64,000 nucleotides of DNA from Helichrysum umbraculigerum. Lineage: Eukaryota; Streptophyta; Magnoliopsida; Asterales; Asteraceae. The stretch is taken from the NCBI GenBank assembly GCA_949592205.1, contig CATIUR010000003.1, positions 148,288,759 to 148,352,758 on the forward strand, given 5' to 3'. Made by a program: the position numbers and the translations under genes. Below are positions 10,867 through 22,800 of the stretch, in pieces. A model generated the notes under the pieces. That model worked only from the letters and a program-made list of their open reading frames with translations. It searched no databases and had not been told where the DNA came from. Position 1 is the stretch's first letter. Each line of letters starts with the position of its first letter.

Positions 10867-11416
10867 TGGGTTCAAATAAGAAGGCTAATTTTCGTGAGAA
10901 CGTGAGAAGCACTTCAAAATTACTTTATAACTATTCGAAACACATTATTCTTCAAAACTTTTTCAATGATTACTATTAAAATAACTTTCGGAAGCTATGA
11001 TATAAATATAAATGAAAAATATTAACTTTTTTTTCGAACTTATTTTACAGTCGTTACTGTTGTGATTATTTAAAATAATCACAAAATATAACATGATAAT
11101 CACATGTGATTATTCTCTAATATAATGTGATTATTATTAAATTTGAGATAATCATAAAATAAGACATGATAATCACATTTTATTCATGTGATTATCAAGT
11201 TATAAAATGTGATTATTATGAATAAAAAAAATAAAAAATAATTAAATAAATAAAAAAATGTCGAAATTTTTTTTATTTGAAAAATAACTCCTAAAAGTTA
11301 TTTGAATACGAAGCTACGAAGAAATTTTGTATAATAACATGTTTTAGATAGTTAAAAAGTAATTTTGAAGTGTTTCTCACGTTCTCACGAAAAGAAGCCT
11401 TCTTATTTGAACCCAC

Positions 11417-11419
<3 letters not shown>
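10865..11419. mobile_element. TA-tract-flanked TIR element 2 (about 555 bp)
   Basis: Long terminal inverted repeats of about 100 bp. The left begins GGTGGGTTCAAATAAGAAGG and the right ends CCTTCTTATTTGAACCCAC before a third TA run. The CGTGAGAACGTGAGAA block is shared by both ends. The interior (11050-11220) is a dense cluster of TGATTAT/ATAATCA palindromes. It is a different family from element 1 but has the same (TA)n flanks. No coding capacity. Confidence 0.8.

Positions 11420-11470
<51 letters not shown>
11420..11470. repeat. (TA)25 tract
   Basis: A pure TA run marking the right flank of TIR element 2. The following 11471-11705 is AT-rich and I see nothing in it. Confidence 0.95.
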
Positions 11471-11472
<2 letters not shown>

Positions 11473-11708
11473 TTCCCTTATAAATAAAAAGCAATACATA
11501 CTCTCAAACGATGACACATAGGATCACCACAATTTGACACATCATCCTACTAATTATTTTTTTAATTTCTTAAAATTATTATTATTAATTCTATTAACTA
11601 TTTTATATCTAACTATTTGATGTACTAATTATTTTTTAGTATTTTCATTTGTGACAATCCTCAAAAGTCTAATATTAATTACCTCACTTTTAATTTAACA
11701 ATTATTTA

Positions 11709-12470
11709 GAGCACGGGGTGTGGTAACACTGTTTTCACAGTTTTCAGGACAGTGTTATGAAAAATGTTATGAGTCAGGATTATGTGGTGTAGTGATAGTG
11801 TTCTGGACAGTGTTCTGGAATATTTTATTATTTATTTTATTTGTTTTTTTTAATGTATTAATATTTAAAAACACATAAATTAAATAAAACAACATTTAAT
11901 TAATTCAAAACAAATAATGAAAATTACAATTCCTAAAATTTAATTGCATAATTTAAACAAACGATTTAAAAAGTCCTAAAAATTAAAATGCATAATTTAA
12001 ATACACGATTTAAAAAGTCCTAAAAATTGAAAATACAATACGAAATAAAATCAATCATATCCAGCCCCCGATCCCGAACCCGAAGCACCACCTCCCGATC
12101 CCGAACCCGAAGCACCACCTCCCGCTCCCGCTGAGTATGGCCATCCCATTGTCTCGCAAATCTTCCTCTTCTCCATTTCCAAGATGAATCTCGCTTGCTC
12201 CGATAAATTCTCAGTCGGCAACGACAAGATTCGAAGTTTGACCTCGAGATCCTTCGTCTTGTAGTAGCCTTGCTTGTCCATTCGGATGCCTTCGAATGTT
12301 GTTGCGAGTGATTCATCAAACGAAGAACGGAATGAACCGACAGTCGAACCAGAAGACGTTTTTTGGGACTTTGGTTTTCTTGACTGTTGATACATGTTTG
12401 TCAGTCAGTTGGTCTTGAGTCATTTATCGAGTTGTAAGCGTCGTAGTTGGAATTATATAGAAATATTTTT
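11709..12470 (-). mobile_element. Possible PIF/Harbinger element remnant, one end visible
   Basis: GAGCACGGGGTGTGG at 11709 follows TTA, the 3-bp target typical of PIF/Harbinger elements, and resembles Harbinger termini. The matching right terminus is not found, so the element is truncated or wrongly assigned. It contains the minus-strand open frame at 12051-12395. The stretch 11760-12040 is AT-rich and featureless. Confidence 0.35.
12051..12395 (-). pseudogene. C-terminal fragment resembling Harbinger ORF1 / NAM-associated domain protein
   Basis: A 114-residue open frame: a basic, Ser-rich N-terminus (KTSSGSTVGSF), a helical middle with charged residues (about 40-90, YYKTKDLEVKLRILSLP then LSEQARFILEMEKRKIC), and a C-terminal tail with two copies of GGGASGSGSG. 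The middle resembles the C-terminal helical region of plant Harbinger ORF1 or NAM-associated proteins. The Myb/SANT DNA-binding domain expected upstream is absent, so it is probably a fragment. The identification is a pattern match from memory and not firm. Confidence 0.35.
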
Positions 12471-12474
12471 TTTA

Positions 12475-12635
12475 GCGACACTTACTAGATTAGGGCGACA
12501 CTTGTCCAAGTGTCGCCAAGAACGACATTCGAAGTGGAGCGACACTTGACTTGAGTGTCGCATGATGCGACACTTGATCAGTGGAAGCGACACTTGGCGA
12601 GTGTCACTAAGTCGTTTTAAAGTTTGTATAAATAG
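12475..12635 (+). promoter_or_regulatory. GCGACACTT/AAGTGTCGC palindrome cluster upstream of TATAAATAG
   Basis: GCGACACTT occurs five times (12475, 12495, 12539, 12567, 12587). Two copies form complete inverted repeats: 12495-12516 with loop GTCCA-type spacing, and 12539-12561. A third (12587-12605) is nearly complete. The cluster ends 21 bases before TATAAATAG (12627-12635). It is likely a promoter with dimer-binding sites or hairpins; its function is inferred. Confidence 0.5.
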
Positions 12636-12868
12636 AACGTGTAGGTTTCAATCCTGGGGTTGACGAAACCCTAGAACCCATTTGTCGACTAGACACTCTT
12701 GTAATACGAATCTAATAGGTTACAATCATATATACAACGTTTCAATTTCGTATTCGTTTGTTTCGATTATTCGTTTATTCGTTTAATAAATCAATTGTGT
12801 GTTTCCGCCACGTGATTAATCACCTCGATCATATCTGGATCCAAGGCGTACGGGGACTAATATTGACT
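12475..12868 (+). repeat. Probable LTR-derived segment with palindrome cluster and TATA box
   Basis: A palindrome cluster is followed by TATAAATAG (12627), CCCTAG, a CTTGTAATACG stretch, and a tail with TTTCCGCCACGTG and GTACGGGGAC. This is the order of parts seen in Tat/Athila-type LTRs, including the one at 33341-34915. No partner LTR, primer-binding site or target duplication is visible, so it is called only as a probable fragment. Confidence 0.4.
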
Positions 12869-12967
12869 TTCCTTCTCTGCCTAGTTTTCTTTATTATAAA
12901 TGCTTTATCAAATAATCGTAGGATGTTTCTTTTGTATAAGTATTATTATTTTTATTATTATTATATA

Positions 12968-13000
12968 CTAGATTATAACCCGCGAATTCGCGGGCTACTA
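12968..13000 (-). mobile_element. Helitron 3' terminus (minus strand)
   Basis: On the minus strand this reads CCCGCGAATTCGCGGG (a perfect 16-bp hairpin) then TTATAATCTAG, followed by T. That is the CTAG|T end expected of a Helitron. It matches the 3' end of the Helitron at 51493-57630 almost exactly. The element would extend to the right; its 5' TC end was not found. Confidence 0.6.
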
Positions 13001-13734
13001 CATGATTTTAAATTTTTTATCCAAGTTTATATTATATTTTTATTTTATTAAGTAATTTTTAATTGACATATTCGTGCGGTTAACATCACCTAATATTCAA
13101 TTGACGTACTTTTGCAAGTGCATTTTACGTTCTCAATATCAAATTATTTGTTATTTATTTTTTTATGTTATTATCACAAAGTTCAAAATTTCAAAAAAAG
13201 TAAAAGAAGCAAAAATACTCTTTCAATGAGGTTAAACCAATATACTATACTTTAATATCATATTATTGTAAGGTATCTAAGAAAACAACAAAACTAAAGG
13301 TATATTAATGAAAAAAATAAAGTTAACAACATATGTTGATCATGTTTTTTTACCAGAGTAGTTAACATAATTTGATCATATCTTTTTATTGTTATTATTA
13401 AAATTGGAGCTTAGTGTGAAATGCTAAATTCATTTATGATCTGATAACTTTTTGAGAAGAATGGAAAGATGGGTGCCCTCTATATATTGCGCTTGTAAAA
13501 CACAAAGAAGATAGAATAGCAAGATTGCAGCCACTGTTTTACATATGCATCCAATTGCAAAGGCACCAACTGTAGCACCTCGTAAATGTACTCACCTAGT
13601 GGTCCAGCCGTCCAGGTATTGGGCAACAAATATTTTATGATCAACAACCTACATTCATTCCTCCTTAGGTAATCCAACTTACTGTACTTGTATAGTATAA
13701 GCTTCATAAATGGTTGTTCACTCCATATATGAAG
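13001..13734. other. Intergenic or Helitron interior, no gene recognised
   Basis: AT-rich sequence, perhaps the body of the minus-strand Helitron. A minus-strand frame around 13480-13740 (peptide with LRRNECRLLIIKYLLPNTW) runs into the neighbouring MITE and has no recognisable domain. I do not call a gene. Confidence 0.4.
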
Positions 13735-13736
13735 TA

Positions 13737-13988
13737 CTCTCTCCGTCCCCATTTTATTGTCCGGTATTTCTTTTATGGATGTCCCAATTTTATTGTCCAC
13801 TTTCATAAATAGATAAGAATAATGAGATAAAGTTCTTTTATGCCCCTAATTTATTCATGTAAGACAAAAAGGTAGGTAAAAAAGTAAAGGGTAAAACTGT
13901 CATCTTACCAAAAAGTAAGAGAGATGATGATGTTTTCTTAAACTGCGTGTTTTGTTGTCTGGGGACAATAAAATTGGGACGGAGGGAG
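13737..13988. mobile_element. Stowaway MITE (252 bp)
   Basis: Terminal repeats CTCTCTCCGTCCCC (left) and GGGACGGAGGGAG (right), each continuing into ATTTTATTGTCC or its complement, flanked by the TA target duplication (13735 and 13989). CTCCCTCCGTCCC is the Stowaway (Tc1/mariner) hallmark. No coding capacity. Confidence 0.9.
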
Positions 13989-13990
13989 TA

Positions 13991-14612
13991 TATTTTAAGG
14001 TTGCTTTGCATCATCAGTCCAGTTAAAAGTAGATTTCATTAATGTGTAGCAATCTAGCAATGTACTGTATTGGTTTCTGATCCTTGAAACTGATTAATCC
14101 AAAAGAAGAAGCAATAGAATGGGTTGGATGACACCTTTAATTTTTTTAAATGCAAAGAACTTTCTAATTTATTTAAAGAAATGTAGATAGTTATTATTGT
14201 ATCAATATTGCTATGTAATTGTTATTATAGTACATATATATTTAACTATTTTCTGATAATTGATAATAAAAAAAGTGTTTTTGGGTAAACCCCACCAAAC
14301 GACACTAAAATGACGCGTCTTGATTCTGACATTTTAGACCTGTTACTTATATGACTGCCTCACATTTCTTACCAACTTTACTTGAAACTGCATGTTGGAT
14401 TGCTTTTTTTTTTATTATGAAGCTCCTACTAAATGATTTCTTAGTGGAGCGAAAAGAATTCTCAACTTTTAAATTATTCAAAAATTGAAAAATCAATTAC
14501 AATAAAATGAGAATAATTATTATAAATGAATTAAATTGATTATTTATTCTTTTTGTTTGTTAATTATTGAGTATCTGATTGTTTATTAAATAAGATGCAA
14601 ATGTACAACTAA
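13991..14612. other. Intergenic, nothing recognised
   Basis: AT-rich, unique-looking sequence without open frames or repeats that I can name. It ends at the target duplication GCTAA (14613) of the next solo LTR. Confidence 0.6.
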
Positions 14613-15157
14613 GCTAATGTAACATCCACTCCTCGGGTCTAGTTGTATTTTAATATTTTTTGACTTTTAATTATTTATTAGTGTGTCAGAAAATAGTTTT
14701 GTGTTGTTATTTGAAAATATCGGGAAAAGAGTCACATAATTTATTATGACTAGTAAATTGTTAATTGTTTTAAATTAACCTAGTTGACGGTAAAATAAAA
14801 TAACGTTTCCCCGCAAATGGTTTTTAAGTTCCAGAAAATAGATTTAAAAAGGGGATAAAACTAGTACACATATTATCTAATATATGTGTTTAATACGTAT
14901 GAAATCTCCAAAATTATTCCAGAGAGATCGATATTGAGCGAGAGAAAGATTCAAAACCCTAGTTCTTCAATAATCATCAAATCAATTGTACCAAAGTTCA
15001 TTTTTTCCTGCTTCTTGCTCTGGCCGATCCAAACCAACCACAGGAACAATCTGAAATTCTTGAAATAAGCTTGGAAGAAAAATTGAGCTTATAGAACTTT
15101 AATTCAAGCTTCAAAAACGTGAATTGATTCATTCTTTCATCATCCTAACTCGTTGTA

Positions 15158-17102
15158 TATAACACCCCTCATTACGTAACACAATATTATATTATTACCA
15201 CGGAAGCGTATATTTTAAAACATCCTTTAACACTGTACATTAAGATAATGTACATCAACCGGTTACCTTCTCGACACACTATAAGTTAAAACTGTTTAAG
15301 TTACTACACATCAACTACATAATACAGGGCATTATATTGTTCCAAACTTAGTTTATAACAAAACATGTCAGAGTAGGACGACAAGTCAAACATTCCCCGC
15401 TCCAAGAGCGTCAAAATCCTGCAACCCACATCCCAAAACATAACCTGCAGGAAGTAAAAATGATGGATTAGCACGAAGCTAAGTGAATGAATTCATCACA
15501 CACCAATTAACTTAGCTTAACTACTTGTTTACACCAAACAACCATAAACACACAAATCAACTAATCAACAATTTAATGAATGAGGATCGGTGGTTCTGGA
15601 GAATACCATAATACCCGGGTGGCTCCCCAAGAACACTTTTCCAAACATATCCGTATGGCCAAAACGAACGGGACCGATAGCTACTAGTTATTATAATCAA
15701 CCACAGGTTCTACACACAACGAATGAATCAAGTCCCTGTGAATTTCATATAATAACCAACCAGCTCAACCAACCAGTTCAACTCGTTGACCTCATTAACA
15801 ACTGATGCCCAAAGGCCAAATAACACATAGATTCACAGTCAACAATATCAACTAAATAATTCAACAATTATATCTACGTTCACTTGTTGCAACCAAACAG
15901 TTACAACTAAATCAAAAGGTGAGTTCTAAATCCACTCACCGATACCTCAGTAGTCACCACACTCAGCTTCTAATCACTGAGTCTTTGGGGTATCTGAAAC
16001 ATCACACAACCACACAAGTTAGTAACTCGTCATCAACAAATAGTACTTATGTAAATAACAACATTACACAAGTAATAACCTTACTAATTAAGCACAAGTA
16101 CTAGTTGTAATAATACCATAAACATTACACCATTCAAGTACTAAAGCTAAACAACAATCATATACAGAGCTCAAGATCTGCCGGATACACCCCTGGATCC
16201 GCCGGATACTTACCTGATCTGCCGGATCTGAAGCTTGATCCGCTGGATCCTTAACTATGTAGTACCGAACAAACAAGATCCCCCATATCATGCTCGGATC
16301 ATAATCGGATCCAATAAATATCACTTAGTATCCGCCGGATCAGATATATGATCCGTTGGATCAATGGTTTAGGTTCCGGATCCGCCGGATCACCCACTTG
16401 ATCCGCCGGATCAACGTGTTTTGCAGGTTTCCTGTTCTTCCTGTACAGCATACTCAAAACGAATTTTCATATATTTAACCTCACATCTTCAGTTTCTAAT
16501 GTATTCATACTACAACAATTAGCACTATAACAACTAGTAACACCAACTTCAACTTCAATATCCTTCAATTCATTTCTAAATCAAACCTAATCATATTAAG
16601 ATTATGAACATAGATTTCAAGAATCATACTTACCACTTAGGATTGAAGAACAAAGTGATTATGATAGCAACTAGTTGGAATCAAGATCACAAGCTCAAGA
16701 TCAGCTCAAAATCAAGATCACAGCTTCAGTTTGATTCAAATTGGATTATAGGTTGTTAGTTTATAGGTTTGCAGTGAAGAATTCAAATAACTTTCCAAAT
16801 TAGGAAAGTTGGTAATATAGGTCGGCTCAACTTTTCCACCGACCCCGTATCCACTTAAAACAACCCCTTTCTAAATGTATTGTCTGGAACCTAAAAACCA
16901 TTTGCGAGAAACTTACTTTGTTTTACCGTCATCTATAGTAAATCAAAAAAAACGACAATTTACTATTCACAATAATTCCTTGGACTTATTTATCTAAGTT
17001 TTCGCAATACAACAATAAGTAAATAATATCAAGTAATTTCTAACACATTTAAATAACAAATTTAAAATAAGAAATTACCAGACCACTAGAGATGATGTTA
17101 CA
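15158..17102 (-). repeat. Solo LTR B (Tekay-type, inverted) inside LTR A
   Basis: On the minus strand it begins TGTAACATC (17102) and ends GGGGTGTTATA (15158). Perfect target copies TTGTA sit at 15153-15157 and 17103-17107. Length 1945 bp. Its interior words (for example ATATCCGTATGGCC near 15650) match the 5' LTR at 24455-28507 more closely than the LTR that contains it. Confidence 0.92.
16171..16412. repeat. Eight copies of the palindromic motif GATCCGCCGGATC in solo LTR B
   Basis: Variants of GATCCGCCGGATC (near-palindrome, central G/C mismatch) occur near 16175, 16195, 16216, 16237, 16329, 16350, 16377 and 16400, separated by unrelated spacers of 7-80 bases. This is not a simple tandem repeat. 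They lie downstream of the likely transcription start in the LTR's own orientation. Confidence 0.85.
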
Positions 17103-19003
17103 TTGTAAGTGTGAATTCTTGATTCTTTATAAACCCTAGAAAATGGGTTTTGTGTATTTAATAGAATTATGATGATTAACTTGAAATTGAAGCTTGAAAT
17201 GCATTAATAATTGATAGTTGATGTTAATTTCATGATTGTAAGTGAAATCCATAACCTAGAATTGAAGCTTTGATGTATGATCATGTAGGATTCATATGAA
17301 CATAATGGATAAAATGAGAATTAAGCCTTGTAATGATTATATATTGTTAGTTGATGATTATATGAGGATTATAATCTAAACCTTGGTTTTGAAATGATAA
17401 AGTTGATATATAATCATTGGGAAAGTTATGGGTTTAAGTAATTATTCATGAATTATGATATGAAAGCTTAAGCTAGTGATGTATAATTGACAATTGTTGT
17501 TAATGATCATATTGGGATTGATTAAGGATGATGAAATGTGATTAAGGTGATGGAATCACCTATATCCTATTTTGATATAATTAACTAAATTGTGAAAGAA
17601 AGCTTTTAAGCTTATGTTATTAGTGTTTGATTGATAATCGTTGTTGATTCATGATGATAATTAAAGTTGATTAAGATGATGTTGTGATCCTAATGATCAT
17701 AACTTGATAATTGATTGTGAATTAATGATGTTAATGGAATTATTCATAATCTTGAAATGAAAATTATAAGGGAATAATGATTTGAGTAATAACTCATTGA
17801 AAATTGGATTATGAATCATGTTGTAGTTACTTAACTAAGTTATTTAATGTAACTACATTAGAATAATGTTATATTCATATTAAGACAAGTGACTAACTTG
17901 TGTTATTATGATGTAATTCCAGATAAACAGAAGACTCAGTGACATTAGACTACTGAGTGGACAACTGAGGTATTCGGTGAGTGGATCTGTAACCTCAGTG
18001 TAATTTAGTTGTAACAAGTTTGGTTACAACAGGTAACTTATTATTCTTGTTTTATTATTCCATCATGATTATGGTTGTTAGTAATAATACTGTTGATAGA
18101 CTGCTAGTCTGATATGATAAATATGTGATCACGTGATATTCAGCCTTTGGGCTTTGACGATATTCAGAGGCCAGCCTGGAGTTGGGCTTGGTTTGCTATT
18201 GGTTGGATAACACATGGTCTTAGTACAAGTTTTATTATCGTAGCCTGTGCTATTTGTGTTAATAGCACCAAGTATTCGGTTAAGCCGCTGTATTGGCCTG
18301 CAGTTGGTTTCAAAGTGTTCTATGAGAAGGTGTTACCTCAAGAACCACCGGTCCTCTTTGACGCCAGTTGTATTTGATATTATAACATGTTGTGTGTTCT
18401 TGGCTGAAGGTTTCCCCAAGAACCATAGATACTCAGTGATATTTTATGTTTACGATTATTTGCTGTAAACTGAATTGTTATTACTGAGTTGGACTGTTGG
18501 TGACAGTTCTGTCTCACTTAGCGTTATGCTAATCCCCCACATTAAATACTCCTTCCAGGGCATGATTTGATAAAGGGCTGGGCAAGGCAGTGGCACTGGA
18601 ATGGAATGTTTGACAACTGAGCAATACTCTGATAAATGATTTGTGTAAATCAGTGTAATATGTTGTTTTATATAACCCCGAGATGATAAACTATGGTTTG
18701 AAATAGTTTGAATATTTTAGGTTTGTTAAAATAATGTAAACAATTAAGATTTATATGGACTTACGCTTCCGATATATTATACTAAATGATAGTAAAATGA
18801 GTGGTGTTATAGCTAATTGCATTCACAATTCACAAACCAATCTTGAGGGGGAGTTTTAAACCAAATACATGTCTAGTACAACGATAATTACTAAATTCAA
18901 GTGTCATTGAAAATATATCCCTAACTAAAGTATTTTTTGGTTTTTCTATTTTAACTCATATAAAATTAAATAATAAAAAAATATATATCTACTTCATCAT
19001 TAG

Positions 19004-19807
19004 GGGAGAGATAGTGATGGTCTCGCAGCTATCACTGCAAAATTGGAAAGTATGGGAAGAGATATTAAGAAAGTGAATGAACAAGTTCATGCAATCAGGA
19101 TTGGTTGTGAAATATGTGGAGGAAATCATCTAAAGACAGAATGTCCTAATAATGATAGTGAAATGAACACTGAAGAAGTTATGTATGGGGATTTTCAAGG
19201 AAATCCAAATTATCGTCAAGTTTCAAACTTTAGAAGAACTAATCAACCAGGACAACAGTATCAACAAGGAGCACCAGGTTTCTATGTCAAAACAGGACAA
19301 AATCCGTCCTATTCTGACAGAATTAATACGTTAGAAGGCATTTTGGGAAAAATGTTTGAAGCAAGTAATAAAAGAATGGATGATCATGATGCAAGGATGC
19401 GTAATAATGAAGCATCAATTAAACAAATTGAAGGATCAGTTCATCAGATTGCTAAAACATTACAGGAGCGATTTCCAGGAACATTGCCAGGATTTACTGA
19501 AACAAATTCAAAGGAGCAAGCTAAAGCAGTAATTACCAGAAGTGGTAAGAATGTTGACTCTCCTGTTATAACTAATAAAATTGTTGAGTCTGAGCAGGTT
19601 GAAAAAGAAACAATTGAGGAAGACATACAACAAAATAAAAAGAGCATTGGAGAAAATAAAGTTAAAGAAGTCATTAAAGACTATACACCCCCACTTCCTT
19701 ATCCAGCTGCTCTGAGGAAGGACAAAGAATATGAACAATACCACAAATTTCTGGAAAATCTTAAACAACTTCATATTAATATTCCTTTTGTTGAAGCTAT
19801 AGCTTAA
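19004..19807 (+). pseudogene. Athila gag, C-terminal part, 5'-truncated and ending in an in-frame stop
   Basis: The frame is open from 19004 (just after TAG) to a TAA at 19805. It contains CEICGGNHLKTECP (a CCHC-like cysteine cluster near 19107) and a coiled, Asn/Gln-rich region. The last residues before the stop (IPFVEAIA) and the first after it (MPKYAKYLKELL) join a block that is normally continuous in Athila gag-pol, so TAA most simply comes from CAA (Gln) by one C-to-T change. The N-terminal capsid domain is missing. Confidence 0.8.
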
Positions 19808-22800
19808 ATGCCGAAGTATGCAAAATATCTTAAGGAGCTGCTGACTAACAAAAGTAAACTGGATAATGTGACAAAGGTGACTATGAATGCGAGATGCTCA
19901 GCAATAATGCAGAATAAGCTACCTCCAAAAGTCAAAGATCCAGGGAGTATTACTATACCTTGCAAAATTGGTGAAATTACTATTGAAAATGCATTAGCAG
20001 ATTTAGGTGCTAGTATTTCATTAATGCCATATACTCTTTATATGCGTCTAGGATTAGGAGAACCAAAACCTATTTGTATGTGTATTGAATTAGCTGACCG
20101 ATCTGTGCAATATCCTAGGGGAATAGTCGAAAATGTTTTAATTAAAGTTGATAAATATGTTTTTCCATGTGATTTCGTAATCTTAGATATGGTAGAAGAC
20201 CCTAAAGTCCCTATTATATTAGGAAGACCATTTTTAGCAACTACACATGCCTTAATAGATGTTTTTAATAGAAAAATTACCATGAGGTTAGGGAATGATA
20301 AAATTGTTTTTGATGTTAATAATTCCATGAAATTTCCTGATTATGTGGATGATACTTGCTATTATTTAAATTCATATGAATATATGGATAACTCTTCTTT
20401 TCAAGATTTTTTAGGAAAAGATCAAGCAGATATAGGAATTCTGAACGGATGGACTGAAGAGTTTGACACTGCAAAGGATTTAGCAGAATTTGATAAGTTA
20501 TTAGGAGAAGATGAAGATTTGGAAGAAGCAACCGTGATTATTCAACAACATCCTGAAGAGGAAGCAATACAGCCAGTTGCTAAAATTATTAACCAAGAAT
20601 TGATACCATATTCTGTGAACAATATTCCTTGTTTTAAAGAAGAGATATTTGAGATCAAGACATCTATTGAAAAACCACCACAGTTGGAACTTAAAGAGCT
20701 ACCAGCACATTTGGAATATGCTTATTTACAAGGCACATCAGACTTACCAGTTATAATATCTTCAAAACTGTCAACAGTAGAAAAAGAACGATTAGTTCAG
20801 GTTCTTAAACAGCATAAACAAGCAATAGCATGGAAAATCATGGATATTAAGGGAATCAGTCCTACATACTGTACTCATAAAATCTTGATGGAAAAAGATT
20901 TTAAGCCAGTCGTACAACCATTGAGAAGATTTAATCCGAATGTTAAAGATGTTGTCAGGAAAGAAATCATTAAGTTGCTGGATTCAGGATTAATCTATCC
21001 TATTTCAGATAGTCCATGGGTAAGTCCAGTACATGTTGTACCAAAGAAAGGCGGAATAACGGTTATACCAAATGAGAAGAATGATTTGATACCAACAAGG
21101 ACGGTAACGGGATGGAGAGTTTGTATTGATTATAGGAAATTAAATGATGCTACTAGGAAAGATCATTTTCCATTACCATTTATTGATCAAATGATAGAAA
21201 GGCTAGCAGGAAAAGAATTCTATTGTTTTCTGGATGGATTTTCAGGATATTTTCAAATACCGATTGCAGCCGAAGATCAAGACAAAACAACATTTACTTG
21301 TCCATTTGGTACATTTGCTTATAGAAGGATGCCGTTTGGTTTATGTAATGCACCGGCTACATTTCAGCGTTGCATGATCGCAATATTTCATGATATGGTA
21401 GAAGATTTCATGGAAGTTTTTATGGACGATTTTTCAGTATTTGGTGATTCATTTGATTCTTGTTTAAAGAATTTACAGAAGATGTTGCAGAGATGTGAAG
21501 GGGCAAATTTAGTTCTTAACTGGAAAAAATGCCACTTTATGGTTAGAGAAGGAATTGTTTTAGGTCATAAAATATCCAAAATAGGAATTGAGGTAGATCA
21601 AGCGAAGATTGAAGCTATTTCAAAATTACCTTATCCTACAAATGTAAAAGGAATAAGAAGTTTTCTAGGACACGCTGGATTTTATCGGAGATTTATTCCA
21701 GATTTTTCGAAAATAGCAAGACCGTTGAATCATTTGTTGGAAAAAGATGCAAAGTTTGAGTTTACAGACAAATGCAAACAATCGTTTGATACATTAAAAG
21801 AAAAGTTAGTATCTGCACCAGTTATGACAGGTCCAAATTGGAATTTACCTTTTGAATTAATGTGTGATGCTAGTGATTATGCGGTTGGAGCTGTTTTAGG
21901 GCAGAGAATTGATAAGAAGTTTAAGCCAATCTATTATGCCAGTAAGACATTAACAGATGCTCAGGAGAATTACACAACTACGGAAAAGGAACTTCTGGCA
22001 GTGGTTTTTGCTTTCGATAAATTTCGTTCATATCTTGTCTTAACTAAAACTGTGGTTTATACTGACCATTCTGCTTTGAAGTATTTGTTTAATAAGCAGG
22101 ATGCACGCCCTCGTTTATTGCGATGGATTCTTTTATTGCAGGAATTTGATATTGAAATCAAAGATAAGAAAGGAGCTGAAAATGTTGCAGCTGATCATTT
22201 GTCAAGGTTAGAAAATCCAGAGTTGGAAGCATTAGATGAAGAGGAAATTCAAGATTCATTTCCTGATGAGAAACTTATGGCAGTACAAGAAATGAAAGAG
22301 ATACCTTGGTTTGCGAATTATGCAAATTATTTGGTTACTAAAATGTTACCAAGGATGGATTACCAGAAGAGAAAGAAATTCTTTTCTGATTTAAAGTATT
22401 ATTTTTGGGAAGATCCATTTCTTTTCAGATACTGTGCAGATGGCATAATTAGAAGATGTGTAGATGGTAAAGAAGCTCAACAAATTATAAATCATTGTCA
22501 TGAAGGACCAGTAGGAGGACATAATGAACCAAGTTACACTGCAAAGAAAATATTTGATGCAGGTTTTTATTGGCCAACGATTTTTAAGGATACATATGCA
22601 TTTGTTAGGAATTGTGATTCTTGCCAAAGAGCTGGAAACATTTCTAAACGTGATGAGATGCCACAAAATAGTATACAGGTTTGTGAAATTTTTGATGTTT
22701 GGGGTATTGATTTTATAGGACCATTTCCTATAAGTCACGGTAATAAGTACATATTAGTAGCTGTGGATTATGTTTCTAAATGGGTTGAGACAAAAGCATT

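Larger units (their letters stand above)
14618..18811 (+). repeat. Solo LTR A (Tekay-type), interrupted by solo LTR B
   Basis: Starts TGTAACATCC and ends GTGGTGTTATA, flanked by perfect 5-bp target copies GCTAA (14613-14617 and 18812-18816). Removing the nested LTR and one copy of its target leaves about 2.24 kb. No primer-binding site or coding region follows, so unequal recombination has removed the interior. Related in sequence to the LTRs at 24455 and 25000. Confidence 0.9.

Noticed and set aside
9761..11470. CRISPR-like or satellite array
   Set aside because: The repeated units are (TA)n tracts and terminal inverted repeats of transposons, not regularly spaced direct repeats, and the DNA is plant nuclear.
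13480..13806. Minus-strand 108-codon frame
   Set aside because: Its first third is Stowaway MITE sequence and the rest has no recognisable domain.
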